Part shown: positions 50,351 to 62,831 of the stretch, piece by piece
Position numbering within the stretch: position 1 is the first letter of the stretch
Layout: each line of letters starts with the position of its first letter
Assembly: GCA_028023455.1 (NCBI GenBank)
Contig: JAQFVV010013303.1
Location: 62,001 to 126,000 of the forward strand
Reading direction: 5' to 3'
DNA: 64,000 nucleotides
Source: Epiperipatus broadwayi
Lineage: Eukaryota > Onychophora > Udeonychophora > Euonychophora > Peripatidae
Notes under the pieces: generated by a model
What the model was told of the DNA's origin: nothing
Database searches by the model: none
The model's input: the letters and a program-made list of their open reading frames with translations, nothing else
Position numbers and translations under genes: made by a program

Positions 50351-50869
50351 ATACAAATAAAATGCCTGTTAATTAAAAACTATTGTATTGTATACAAAAT
50401 ATGATGTAGTTGCTGTCGTATCAGCAAGACAAAAATATATAGTATCACCAATATTTGCTAATCACAATTTTTTTTTATCCAAAGTTATAAACAAACTCAT
50501 TAAAATTTTTTGATTTTAAATATCTCACAAACTTTCATAACATTTGTTAAATTTGACAGTTCATTATATTTCTTTGGGAATATTAATTATAATCATTAAG
50601 ATTTTTTTTTTCTGAACAATTTTTTATTTATTTTCACTTTTGTTTTTCAAAAAAAATTAATTTATATTTTATTTGTTTTTGTTTTTTTTAATTGTTTTAT
50701 ACTCTTCACATTTTCTACATTTATTAAAAAATAGAGCTATTTAAAACATCATGTTAAAAACATTGAGTTAGTGAAACCTGCAAACACAAAATAACTGGTA
50801 AGCAGGTATTAAGCAATAAAAGTAAAAAAATAATGGCAAAGCAGTTTCAAGATTGCTCATTGCATATAC
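50351..50869. other. AT-rich stretch without a recognisable gene
   Basis: Long T and A runs only. Its last bases, 50862-50869, are the left imperfect target duplication of the hAT element. Confidence 0.55.
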
Positions 50870-53387
50870 CAATGGTAGTCAACCTGGTCCCTACCATCCA
50901 CCAGGGGGTGTTCCAGCTTTCATAGTGGGTGGTAGAGGTTTTGGTCAATACTGAAGCACTTTCCTTTTTTTAAATTTAATTGACTTTTTAAAAAATTTCA
51001 TAGCATTTATTTAAAGTATTTTCATTAGGTTTTCATAAAATTTCTCATGACAATTTAAATTTCTGAAAATATACTATTTATATCTCCTGCGCATAATTTA
51101 GTTCATGTTACATAAGTGAAACTAAATGGAGCTATATCATAACCACTAACAAAAGAGCCTTGTCCCAGAATAGCTCATGCATCTCACTTTTCCATGCATG
51201 AGGAGCATGCACACATGGCCATTTATGGCACAGGCTCTTTAGTTTGTGGTCCTATTGGTCAGTACACAGTTAGATTTGTGAGAGTGAGCATGTGCCTACA
51301 GCTTCAAACAAAATATTATGAATACTGTAAGCTCATGTCATGACTATTTTTCAGAGTATCTAAAGATGGGTTTCATAGAATCTGTTATAAGTAAACAACA
51401 CCCAATGTGTTTATTGTATCATAAAACATTATCCAATGAGGCAATGAAAACAAGTCAATTGTGAGAGCATCTTGCTATAAAGCATCCAAATAATAAGGAC
51501 AAGCCCATTGAATATTTTCAAGAAATATATAAAAAATTTCAAAATCGTTTAACAATCATTGCATCATTTAAGAAACAACATGCAGTTAACGAAGATGGAT
51601 TAATTGCCTCTTATCACATTTTACAATTAATAGAAAAAAAGTGGTAAAAGCTATAATATTGGAGAAACTAATAATATCCTCTATAAAAGAATTTCTCTCA
51701 ACAGTAATGCATCAAGATATACCTGAAATTTTAAAAACATCATCCCTAAGCGATAGCACAATAAAGCGATGAATTGAAAAAATGGCAGTTAATGTTGAAA
51801 AAAAACTTAAAGTATTCTCCAAAACTTTTCATTTTTTATGCAATTGAATGAGTCTACCATTGAAGATAATAATGCTTTATTGATGGCATATATGTACATT
51901 ATTTTGATGAAAACAATACATTACGAGAAGAAATGCTATTCACAATAAATCTCATTACAGATACAAAATACTGTGAAATCATTCTTTACAAAAATATTCC
52001 TTTGAATATTATTACATGTGCTACTTGATGGAGCACCATTAATGGTAGGCCACTATCATGGATTTATTGCTTATTTGAAGAAAGAAGTGCCAAATGTTTT
52101 ATGTATTCATTGTGTGGCGCACAGACAACATCTTGTAAGAAAATGTCTAAGTACAAGTCTCCATTCATCATTAACTATAATAATTTGAGCCATAAACAAG
52201 ATCAAATCCAATGCAAAATATGATAGAATGTTTAGACAGCTTTGCCAGGACAATAATGAAAATTTTAACACATTGTTTTTGCACACAGAAGTTCAGTGGC
52301 TGTCAAAGGGCACATCTTTGGCTCATTTTGTAGCATTATATGATAGTCTCATACAATTTTTTGAAAATAACTGTGAGACCAATCTGTGTCAACAGTTAAA
52401 AATAGTAAAGAATGGTGCCTTTTATTTGGCCGATATGTCAATTTGCAGCTTCAAGGAGCTAATAATACTCTTATAGATTGTCAAAGTATTGTGTCATTAT
52501 TTATTGACAAACTTGAACTACTTTGTTATAATCTATTTAAGAGAAAATTTCATCAGTCTCCTGAATTATCATCTATAAAAGATTATGCAACTCCAGTGGT
52601 CATTGACAGATTCAGCAGCCACCTCAATGAACTTAAATTGGACATGGGAAAAACAATTTGGAGATATTTTGAAATTGAAGGTGTATGACTGAATGAAAAA
52701 ATCCTTTTACCACACATATTGAAGAGGCTGCTACAACTTGTCAAGAAAAACTGCTAGAAATTAGATATGATGAAGAAATTAAACATAAATTTGATAGTGG
52801 TGGATATGAAAACCTATGGCAAAATAAAAAAAAAATGCCTGTCTTATATCCAAATATGTGGAAAATGATATTCAGTTTATTGATACCTTTTTCTACCTCA
52901 TATCTTATGGAATTAGGCTTTAGTGCTGTTAATCATATTATGACCAAAGAAAGAAACCACCTGAATATTTCTGAAAGAGGAGACCATTTGTTTTTTACAA
53001 AAATTGAGTCAGATATCCAGCATTTAGTTTCACAGCATCAGCCTCAGGGATCCCATTAATAATTTAATTAATTAAATGTAATTTTCATCAGACTTCATGT
53101 TTCTATGTATACAAAGTATAAATAAAAAGATATATTTAACTACAGTAAGTTGCTTTATAAAGATTTATTCTGCCAAACTTAGTGAAAGTCCAACATAAAG
53201 TATTAGGTAAGTAATTATTATTATATGCTTTACCTTGCTGTAACTCTGCTTTATAAATTTTATAAAGTAAAGTTACTTCCCTACCTTATAAATTACCATT
53301 ACAGTGGAACTAGTGGACAATTAGAAAATTTTACTACTAACAGAGATATAAAAGTGAGTGGTGGGTATAAAATGATTGACTACCCTG
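50870..53387 (+). mobile_element. hAT transposon with decayed SCAND3/ZBED9-like transposase
   Basis: The left end caatggtagtcaacctggtc pairs imperfectly with the inverted right end cagggtagtcaatca. The flanking octamers gcatatac (50862-50869) and atatatac (53388-53395) agree at six of eight positions. The left 80 bp has the GC-richer inverted subterminal words typical of this hAT group (ctaccatccaccagg and gggtggtag). It is 2.5 kb long with a nearly full-length but disrupted transposase. Confidence 0.85.
51386..53059 (+). pseudogene. hAT transposase pseudogene (SCAND3/ZBED-like)
   Basis: Pieces appear in the expected order across shifting frames. First comes a BED-type zinc-finger remnant near 51386-51475 (QHPMCLLYHKTLSNEAM with HLAIKHPN; the second cysteine is a tyrosine and a stop interrupts it). 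Near 52105 comes HCVAHRQHLV, a landmark of the catalytic core. The block LFLHTEVQWLSKGTSLAHF follows (52276-52335), and a helical segment ending in EIEGV (to 52688). Last is the C-terminal dimerisation region (52835-53059) with ELGFSAVNHIMTKERN. At least three stops or frame changes separate them, so it is inactive. Confidence 0.88.
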
Positions 53388-54204
53388 ATATATACAATGC
53401 AACTACTATCGAACTTTCATTTGAGATCCAATATGAATTTTGTCTCTCGGTCATTAGTATTTCTATGCATTATATGGCATTAGATTTGTCTAAAAAATAA
53501 TGAAATAGAGGAACCATTCAAGAATGATTGGACAGCAAATTGTGATACACATAAATTTACCACCAATTTAACTACTTTATTAATCTTATCTACCTGATAA
53601 TATTGGGTAGTGTAACACTCATCAAAGTGGGTAGTGTAACATTCATCAAAGGATGAAAATGAAATGGGAAAAGACTTCCAATCTTTTTCAAAGAAGAACT
53701 GAACATTTCCAGGTAGCAAAAAATTTTATTACTTTTCTTTGCTTGATTATTTTTTGAGCAGATAACCAATAACTAATAAATTCATGACTTTTCTTAGTTG
53801 GTTTGAGCTAAATATTTGAAAGGAAAATTCTAAGCAAACCTGAAAATCTTTAAGTGTACCCAGAATAGATTTGAAATCTCAAACTGTGCACATGACAGAT
53901 AGATCCAATACTCACTGCAACTTGAAGATTTTTATTAGCTAGGACAAAACAACAAAAATTAGATTTTATTCAGCAGTACTGTCTATATTTTCAAAGGTAG
54001 ACTTCTTTTTTTATTATTATTATTTACAGTCATTGTCAACGATCTTTTTACTTCAGACCATTCTTTCCATATGATTTTGCATCTTGATCCTGATATAAAG
54101 TGATGATAACAAAATTAATATTTAATAAGACAATAATAATAATAAAAATGCATCGATATGAATATACTCAAAAGTATAACTAATAAATCAACTCGTCATA
54201 ACAA
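53388..54204. other. AT-rich stretch without a recognisable gene
   Basis: Contains a short tandem word (gggtagtgtaaca.tcatcaaa twice near 53605 and 53629). Nothing else supported. Confidence 0.5.
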
Positions 54205-55797
54205 AAAATATATATTTTACCCATCATATCATTCTCCAAAGCATTTAAATCAAAAATCAAATCCATCTGCAATCAACTCTTATGGTCCAGAAAAACAATT
54301 ATAATATCAATTAAGCAGCTTAATAAACCCCTTGTAAATAATGGTCTGGAATTATATGACATAGATATTTTTCACATACAATAACTAAAGAACCTGGCAA
54401 TTACCACATTAAAACAATTCCCAAAACTGAAATGCCTAATTCAAATCATGCCAACAGATAAGCCACCTTCACAACCCCTATATATCTCATCAATTGTTTA
54501 CCAGCACAAAACAAAAAACAAATACCCGAACAATATGCAGACAAATATGCCTATTGGGAAACACTCATCCACAAGATTAGCACAATAATGATCCCCCACA
54601 CCCCAATGGTAGATTGACACAATAGAAAACTAATACATGATTATAAAAAATGGGCACTGGAGCCCAAGTTTTTTGTCATCCTAAAAATCAATCTATATGT
54701 GATGCCAACAACCTATTTCCTCTATCATAAAAGAATGTATTTTGCAGACTGCCACCCTGCAGAAAAAACATTATAACAATCTATCAATGCACAACCTTAG
54801 AAGAATCAAGAAAAAATAATATGCAGCACATACTGACAGCCAAATACTATAGTTTAAAAAATTATCAATGCATATCAAGGAAAATCAATACCAAGAATAA
54901 GAGCAGCAACATTTGTACTATATGCATTTTGGTGCATGTGATGTACCTTTATAATGGGTGGCAACACAAGATGCCATCCATCTTCTATAACAAATTAACT
55001 TAGCTAAGAAATAGGGATAATATCATAGCAAATCCACATATTATATATATGCAGCCACATGGTCACTGCTAAGACACCAATCAGCACTATAGATAAGAAA
55101 ACAAACAGCCAGATAAAACAACTAGTATATACAACAAAGATCTAAAGGCAATTCCAGAAGGGAAAACCCAATAATTGAATGAAAGTAAAACCAAGAAACA
55201 AAAAAGGCCAATTAAACATTCCCTGGGAATTAAACAAAACTGACAAAACACCAAAAACAAAAAATAACACCCTCATGGACAGCCAGAACATCAAAAGAAA
55301 CCACAACCTGGATAATGACACAACATGGACATGAACCAATACATTTCTGTAAAAATCAATATTATATGTATTGCATATGTATGTAATGAATATGCAATAA
55401 TCACTAAAATTACCCTATTTTTTTTTTTCTATTGTAAATTGAATTCATGTATACAATGGTTAAAGTGCGATAATGTTATAATCTTTTGACCTTTTAAAAG
55501 TTGTAACCAACCTGTCTTCTCTCTTGACATTTTAATTTACATATACATCAAACTGTTAATGTAAACCCAATAACTGCAAATGTAAACATATGTATGCAAA
55601 TAAAAAGCTATGTAACACTCACTTGCCTAATGTATGCAAATAAAAAGCTATGTAACACTCTCTTGCCTAATAAAACTCCTTTTTGAAACATAATAACAAC
55701 AACAACAATAATGATAACAACAATAATAATAACAACAACAATGATAATGATGATAATGAGAATAATAATAATAACAATAATAATAATAATAATGATA
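54205..55797 (+). mobile_element. LINE copy 1: diverged 3' part with AAC/AAT tail
   Basis: Nucleotide and conceptual protein similarity to copy 2 (55798-57716) is colinear: aaactgaaatgcctaattcaaat against the copy-2 segment near 56540, aaaatgggcactggagcc against aaaatgggctctggagcc, and tgcattttggtgcatgtgatgta against its counterpart near 57030. It is full of stops. Before the tail a 42-bp segment (tatgcaaataaaaagctatg...) is repeated twice. It ends gaaacataataacaac in a tail of AAC/AAT/GAT triplets (about 55688-55797). Confidence 0.75.
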
Positions 55798-57236
55798 ACC
55801 AACTTGCTGTTAAATTGGTAAATACATATTACAATCAGCAAAAAAATTCTGAATGTTTTATTCCAACACAATCAATATCACAAGGATCCCCTCTGAGTGC
55901 TTTATTTTTCACTTTCTACATCAACCCTCTATTGGTAAAAATCCAACAAATATTCGTTGGCATACAAATACCAAACACATCTCAGAAGATAACATGTATT
56001 GCTTATATGGATGACATAACTGTCTCCCTCCCATCTAAAAAACACCCAGCCTTGCTTACAATACTACAAGAAATAACAGCTATACACAAACTTGGTCAAT
56101 CTAAATAAGACTACAGTTTGGTCTCTTTATAATACAAAGCAATACACATGCATATATGGGGGAAAGCGTTCTGCCTTTCTGGGTTTTCCTTTTAATATAA
56201 GTGCAAGCACAATGAGAGTCAAAATCCAAAACAAACTCAAAGAAGAAATGGAGCAAATCACTACTTCACTCTCAAAGCCATATCTCTCAATATATTCTAA
56301 GATCCATCTATTTAATAAGCTAGTCATAACAAAAATAACATATTGTCACTTTTTTTAAAGGGTTTATAAACAAAATCTTTTCCCTATGCAATAAGATTTT
56401 GTGGCAGAGGAAGACAGTGTCAATATCTGCAAAACAGCTTACCATATCACCCATTCACAAAGGACTAGGACTTCATAGTATTTATACTTTCTATCTACAG
56501 AAGGCCACAAACCTAATAGCATCCACAATCAAACACTTTCCAATGCTTGAATGCCTTCTTCAAATAACACCAATAGATAGGCCACCTCTCGCCTATGACC
56601 AACAATCATCAATGATCAATTATATAAAACCACATCTTCAGACAATATACAAGTACTCTTACTGGCAAATTTACTCATTAATCCATCCAAATCCAAGCCA
56701 TGACACCAATCTGACAATGCTTAGAACACTCTGTAAGTTTAAAAAATGGGCTCTGGAGCCAAAGTATTTTGATTTTTTGTTGAGACTAAATACACACTAC
56801 CTATGACATTTTCTGAGATACCAGAGACTATACACTAACATAGATCCTTTTTGTCCCCTGTGTCACAGGGCTGAAGAAACAGCATCTTTTCTATCTTGGT
56901 TCAGCATTAGACAGAATTTGCTATATCATGACAAGAGCATATAGACAATCTAACACAACCCTTCAGACAATTTTTAATTCATATTTCAAAGGCTCTATCT
57001 CATCATTTCATGCAACCAGTTTTGTGCTTTATGCATACTGGTGCACTAGATGCGCATTCACCTTAGGTAACAACACAAGGTGACATCTATCAGCATTCAA
57101 TATCAAACTGGCAAAATTATGAGCCAGAGACAAAATATCACATCCAGACATTTATGCAGCAGCATGGTCACTGATTACACAACAATCAAAGCTCTAAGAT
57201 GGCTCCCTATAACCAACAATCTGTCATCAACCAATA
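55798..57236 (+). pseudogene. Non-LTR reverse transcriptase C-terminal half, broken
   Basis: The first frame has ISQGSPLSALFFTFYINPLL and the catalytic YMDD box at about 56004-56015 (AYMDDITVSL). A frame change near 56090 leads to NLNKTTVWSL and SAFLGFPF, the usual blocks after the catalytic box. Another change near 56358 gives a 135-codon piece (56399-56806) ending KKWALEPKYFDFLLRLNTHY. Beyond a stop comes DPFCPLCHRAEETASF near 56843, the zf-RVT-like Cys motif. The last recognisable part is FVLYAYWCTRCAFTLGNN near 57015. The layout fits L1/Tx1-like or R4-like clades; I cannot choose between them. Confidence 0.82.
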
Positions 57237-57716
57237 TTTTTTTCCAAAAAATGTGATATGTATTTACAAATAAAAATGCAGAGAATGTTGTCTTTGACTG
57301 CATATTATTAATATAGTGGACAGTATCAACAAAATCAGGACTCAACCACTGGAAAGCAAACTAAACCCAGCACTGCAATAGATATACAAGTTGATGTTTG
57401 CAATTTGAACAGTGATAGTACAGGACTTTTGAGAACAGATTACAGCAAGCAATGCTCACAAATGTAATGTATACATATGTATTTTCACCCCCCCTTAATA
57501 ATGTTTAAATATCTTTCTCTCCTAATTTAGTTTTATTTTTTGTTCTATCACATATATAAACTTGCTCCATTCATTAACAATGTAAACATATGTATATGGA
57601 GTGGCTTATAGCAAATGTAACCCTATGGTCATCAATAAAGGTCTTTCTTTGAAACATAATAATAATAATAATAATAAGAATAATAATAATAATAATAAGA
57701 ATAATAATAATAATAA
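55798..57716 (+). mobile_element. LINE copy 2: 5'-truncated, with reverse transcriptase remnant and AAT tail
   Basis: Begins directly after the tail of copy 1, within the reverse transcriptase, so the 5' part including endonuclease and ORF1 is absent. It contains RT blocks, a thumb/connection region, a C-terminal Cys-rich segment and a 3' UTR. It ends gtctttctttgaaacataat followed by AAT triplets (57655-57716). The end word gaaacataat is the same as in copy 1. Confidence 0.82.
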
Positions 57717-57757
57717 ATGTAACCCTATGGTCATCAATAAAGGTCTTTCTTTGAAAC

Positions 57758-57790
<33 letters not shown>
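57717..57790 (+). mobile_element. LINE copy 3: last 40 bp or so plus AAT tail
   Basis: atgtaaccctatggtcatca...gaaacataat repeats 57616-57660 exactly or nearly so and is again followed by AAT triplets. It starts within the AAT tail of copy 2. Either a third, very short truncated insertion or a slippage duplication of the 3' end. Confidence 0.75.
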
Positions 57791-58597
57791 GTAATTAATA
57801 ATAACGTTATTATAATGATGATGATGATGATGATAATAATTGATCAGTTGTTAAACTATTTAGCTATAACATGCACCATAAGGTTCAGAGGAAAAATGAT
57901 AATTAGCATGGTGCTTTAAAATTTTGATTATATAACATGAAGAATAGCAAAGCAAGTAAATGAAAGGTCACTAAAAATAAAAAAAATAGAAACACATTAT
58001 CTATTTGTGGAACTAGTTATTAATGAGGAAATGAAAAAAACATAAGAAAGCAGGTACTTATGGATAGATTGAATATGAAAGAAGTTATAGATGGTCTTGA
58101 AAGATAAAAGAAATTCGTGGTGAATCAAATAAATATGTATTAGATTATCTATGAAGAAAAAAATGCATATGAGTTATAGCCATTATAAACAAATACTCTC
58201 TTTTATCATATTGTTGGTTATTTCTGGAAGATTGGTTGCTTCAAATATTTAACTTTAATATGATTTTTCACAATTTTTTAAATCTTTAAATATAGAGAAT
58301 AAATTAGAAAATCAGCTACAAAATATTAATATTGAAACGGTAAACCTTTGATCCCTCACCATTTCATCTACAGCCTGAGAACCAATTCTATACTAGGTTC
58401 AAACCTAATTAAAATAGGTATATAATGGTATTATCATAGGTATATAATGGTATTATCATGGCTATATGTGTCGCATTATATATGTTCATACAAATAAACC
58501 TTGTAAATACACCTTACATTAATTATTATAGCAGATAAATTTTGGTATGCTATAAAAATGTTATATGATACATTTAATATTATAAAATCAATTTAAC
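57791..58597. other. AT-rich stretch without a recognisable gene
   Basis: A GAT run at 57816-57835. A 26-bp word (aggtatataatggtattatc) is duplicated in tandem at about 58416-58460. Confidence 0.55.
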
Positions 58598-59110
58598 ACT
58601 TAAACAGGCTTTAACCTGTAATGAATGCACCTTAAAATTTTTAATGGACAAGTAATATTATTTTGCCCCCAGAGGGACCTCACAAACCATGAGACAAGAT
58701 AGCAATTTTTATAAAGATAAGAACAGCCCTCTTATCTTTAACCTAAATTTCTACTTATATGGAGCCAATCTGAAACATCCTGATTTGGGAGCATGAAGGT
58801 GTTTTTTTTTTTCACTGTTTAATTCCACTATTTTCTTTACTAATTAACCTTTGTGAAACTTGCTGTAAATTGCAAGATTTCATGATGGTTAATTAGTAAA
58901 GGAAATAGTGGAGTTAAACAGTGAATCAGAATGCTTCAGATTGGCCGATATAAGTAGAAATTTATGTTAAAGATAAGATGGCCATTCTTATCTTTATAAA
59001 AGTCACTATCTTGTTTTGTGGTTTGTGAGGTTGCTCTATTGGCAACATAATATTGCTTGACTATTAGAAATTTTAAGGCACACTCATTACAAATTAAAGC
59101 CTGTTTAAGT
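58598..59110. repeat. Large foldback (inverted repeat), arms about 250 bp
   Basis: The left arm starts acttaaacaggctttaacct and the right arm ends inverted as acttaaacaggctttaattt. Pairing continues inward through taatga.tg.accttaaaat, acctcacaaacca, aagatag, tttataaagataagaa, cttatctttaac, aaatttctacttatat, ccaatctgaa and tttactaattaac, to a loop at about 58864-58870. The left arm has an extra 25-bp piece with a T-run near 58795-58813. No coding content. Confidence 0.93.
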
Positions 59111-59370
59111 ATTTATATATACTTTCTGTGTGCTCAATATAATTACAAAATCAATTTATTAAGTTGTTTCATTATATATTCATATGTAGGTGTATACTCC
59201 ACCATATATTGTTATACATATATAGGGTGGCATGATTCAATTTTATTAAAAGTATTTTAGTTTTAGTAATTAACGTAAAAATAGTTGTAAACAAAATTTG
59301 CATTAATGCCATACCCGTGATAAAAATAAAGAAAAATCAATTAAAGTTTTAGTAATTGCATACTCTAAAT

Positions 59371-60487
59371 CAGTGGTCTTCAACCTTTTCACACCTGCGG
59401 CTCAGTAAAAATAAGGATAAGATTCCGTGGACCGGCAGAAGTTTCCAGATAAATTTTCTTAAAGATGTAACCTGCTTAGCATTAGATAAGCATAATTGTT
59501 ATAACTGACCAAAACAGCACACTAGTTATTGTGTATTGTAATGGTGTTACTTACCTTCAAGACATGCTGAGCACTCTTTCTCGAGTTGCGCAGTCATACT
59601 GCTACAGAAAACATACAATAACAATCGTTCTCATTAATGTGCTTGCATTTTACATTTATTATTTCATTGTTAAAATGTGCAAGAATGAAATGTTATTCAC
59701 CTGAATGTTGAAAAAGTCAAAAGTTTTGATCTTATTTTCACTGAGACTAAAGATAGACACCAAAGTTATTTTTTGTTTGTTTTTATTTTTAAAAAAATGT
59801 AACAGAAATTGGTTTTAAAAATAAAAGTTTTAGCATTTTAGCAGTATACAAATAAAGCCAAAAAAAAATATTGCCTTATAGGCCAAAAAAAAGTGGGCGT
59901 ATTTTTAAACAAAAAAAAAAAGAAAACGAAACTTGAAAAAGTCAAAAGTTTTGATATTACTTTATTTTGGGGTGGCGAGGATGTATTGAGAAATACTTTG
60001 TAAAAGTTAGAGACAGAACTTATTTTTTGGTTTTTATTTTAAAAAAAAAGTAATAAAAATTGATTGTATAGCCAAAAAAACAACAACACTAAAAATGAAA
60101 TATTAAAAGAGAGAATAGAAAAAATTTAAGAGATCAAAAAAAGTCATGTTACATTTTATTGTTTTAACAATGCTGATAAGCAGCTGTGATTGGCTATCAA
60201 AAGACAACCAGAGTTTGTATAATAAAAAAACTTTTTTCTACCCCCCCCTCATAAACATCTATGATAAATAGAAAAACAAATTAATTTATGTATGATTGAT
60301 TAGATTTTGTTTTTGTTCTGTTTCAGGGAAAAAATACGATGAAAAAATAAATAAAAATTGTTCATATTAATTAAAAGTTTAAAATCTTATTATTTTATTA
60401 TAAATTTTCTTGCTAGTCTAGCTGCGGACTGACAGAAAACTTCTGCGGCCCGGTGCTGGTCCGCAGCCCGGTGGTTGAAGACCACTG
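59371..60487. mobile_element. Non-autonomous hAT element with perfect 15-bp TIRs and 8-bp TSD
   Basis: The left end cagtggtcttcaacc is matched exactly by the inverted right end. The octamer ctctaaat flanks it at 59363-59370 and 60488-60495. Both subterminal regions are GC-rich with shared words (gaccagc/gcggctc, gcagaagtttcc/gcagaagttttc). The interior has no transposase. It has an internal duplication in which gaaaaagtcaaaagttttga starts at about 59709 and 59932. Confidence 0.95.
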
Positions 60488-60495
60488 CTCTAAAT

Positions 60496-61804
60496 TGTTT
60501 GTAACAAAATGGTTATAGGGTAAAATCACTGGACCAGCACTATTGAACAGCCTGGGGAAATTTATAACACCTTTAAAATTCGAACAAAAGTTTTTAAGAT
60601 CAACTTTTATAATCTAATGGAATTCCTTAAGTTAATGGGTTTTCAGGTGAAATAAATTATTCATGAGTAAGTTCCTGAATCTAAAAGGCATAAATAAGCC
60701 ATATTTTTAAGCTTGAGGGAGGAATCTATTTTTTGGAATAGTGTTTTTTGGAATAGTGTTTGCTAGCACACTCCATGTCACTTTGTTTTTTTTTAATATG
60801 TCTAGCTAGGAAAGCCAAGTTTTGCTGTTTCTCCATGAGAATGGTGGGATTTATTGCCATCTGATGCTTTAACAATTGGAGCCCCACAAGATGAATTTCT
60901 ACAGCCATAGCCCACTGCAAGAAGAAAGAGAAGACATCAGAAACCAGCCCAGGGAAGACTATCACTACACCTGAAGTCCAAGCACCTTTGCTTCCAGCTG
61001 AAATAAATAACTGGTAATATGAATCCAAAACTGCAAAGTTTTGTATTAAGTGCGATTTCATTTTAAAACCTAAATATAAAGCTAGCTAAAAATGTAAATT
61101 AATTTATGAACATTCAAAGTAATATTATAAAACTTATCTAAATTAATTAATCTTTTAAAGTATTAGCTTGTCTACCCACCTTTTAGCTGTTTTATTTAAA
61201 CAAATTATTATCTTTCATAACTTTTAATTATCTATCACTGTGCTTTGTGCCTATATTTTCTTTATGATTTTTAAAAATAATTTATATCTATTATATGTCA
61301 ATGCTTCAAAACAGCAAGCTTTTAAAGGTAGTAAAATTTTGAGAAGATACAATTAAAATTATCTTCATATAATTATTTTTTAAAGTCACTATTTATTAGT
61401 GCTGTTTCAAAATCCTATATTCGAAGTAATAATGAATTGCATTGCCCTCGTTATTACTATTAAATATTAATTTAATATAAATGCATAATGTGGTTTGCTC
61501 ATAAATTAAAACTATGATTTTTAGTTAATGTTAATAAGTAATGTACTAGCCTTAGGTCAATAAGAAAATATATTTATTTGTTAAGTTTTCTTTTAGTAAA
61601 CCCCCTTCAATTATACTTTTTCCGCCTTAATTGATTATTGCAATGTAGATTGAAAATGTTAACAATATTGAAATATAATTATTCCTTAGATAGTGTAGAT
61701 ATCTATATAAAGCTAGTTAAGAATTGACTCCTATTAGCTGAACTGATAATGCTATTGTTCCAGAACATATGATTTTAAATGTTATATCTTTATTGCTTGG
61801 CAGA
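60496..61804. other. AT-rich stretch; one weak open frame
   Basis: A 111-codon frame on the minus strand (60726-61061) has a hydrophobic middle and ends in a KHYSKKHYSKK repeat caused by a 16-bp tandem word. The plus strand across it is also fairly open, so the coding strand is undecided. I recognise no family. Confidence 0.3.
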
Positions 61805-62043
61805 TCACATTAATGTTTTGCTACCTCTCTCAAAATGAGATTTTGGTAAGGCCATTCCATTTTTTTCTTTTGGAGATGTGCACTGGTAAATACCTGAAGT
61901 TGAATGGCAGGCAAGGGTATCAGCCACCTCAACCTCAAACTCAGAATGTTCACACTGCACACAGCAGAATGCCCAGTTCCAAGGTACCAGCATTGGTCAC
62001 AAGAATCCCTGAACAAAATAATCAATCTGCAGGGTGACTTCAT
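61805..62043 (-). other. Compositionally distinct patch with overlapping open frames; possible exon
   Basis: GC-richer than its flanks. Both strands have open frames of 60-77 codons. On the minus strand a segment with cysteines (CVQCEHSEF, ADTLACHSTSGIYQC) lies between an acceptor-like tgctgtgtgcag and a donor-like gtatttacc. Nothing identifies a family. It could equally be part of an old repeat. Confidence 0.2.
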
Positions 62044-62830
62044 AATGATATTTGTGCTATGGAACTTATTCTATCTCTGTGAATTAATATTCAGCACTGC
62101 ATGTTCATGTGTTACTTATGATATGTTTTAGTATAAGTGTTATAATGGATAGTCTACCTAGGGCTAGTGTAATTATTTATGAAAGAGCAACCATAACATT
62201 AAAAGATAGGATTTGGCATTTCATTATAGGCATAATGAAAGTGATCATTTATGTACACACATGTCAATTAATATGTAAGATGAGAGTAATTGGACAATCT
62301 CTCATCTACTGGAATGCCTAAAAGAAAGGGGGGATCTATGGATTAAAATCAAATTTTATAATGAATTAGATTGGAAACAGGAATGAAACCAACAAGGCAA
62401 GTTTTAAGGTATAAAAGCTAGTCCAAGTATTCAGAACCAGCACAGATACTTAAACAAATATGTAATGATATAATCATGAACTCTTTTAAGTCTATTTAGG
62501 ATAAAAACAGCTAAAAGAAAGAACAAAGGCACAGTGAGTAATATTTTGTTAGTATATATTTTATTATATTTAAAAAAAAATTATGTTTTAAAAAATATTG
62601 GGGAAGTTATAAAATAAAATATCACAGCTGTGCAAAGTTAAGAGAAGTGAATAGGCAGCACTAGGCAGAGAAAGTTTACACAAGCTAAAAAAAAGCTAGG
62701 ATGACAGTGGGCAAGTCATTTTTCAGTATGGAGAACAGCAAATAGCTGTATTATTTGAGTTATTTAAAAATAAACCACAGTGAGATAAAATTGAATAGAT
62801 TTTCAAAAAATATATAAGAACGGCCAGCAG
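62044..62830. other. AT-rich stretch without a recognisable gene
   Basis: May hold the leader or LTR of the Gag-like remnant that follows, but I could not match it to repeats A, B or C. Confidence 0.4.
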
Positions 62831-62831
62831 T

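Noticed and set aside
55608-55871. Open frame on the minus strand encoding long isoleucine/valine runs
   Set aside because: It is the antisense of the AAC/AAT LINE tail. The poly-Asn frame on the plus strand (55683 onward) is likewise tail sequence read through into the LINE body.
57574-57798. Poly-Asn and poly-Ile open frames
   Set aside because: They arise from AAT triplet tails of LINE copies 2 and 3.
58345-58410. aggttcaaacct as a tRNA T-arm
   Set aside because: The word is a near palindrome; no D-arm or acceptor stem could be found around it.
60726-61061. 111-codon minus-strand frame considered as a small membrane protein gene
   Set aside because: Its end is a 16-bp tandem word, the opposite strand is comparably open, and no promoter, splice or family evidence supports it.
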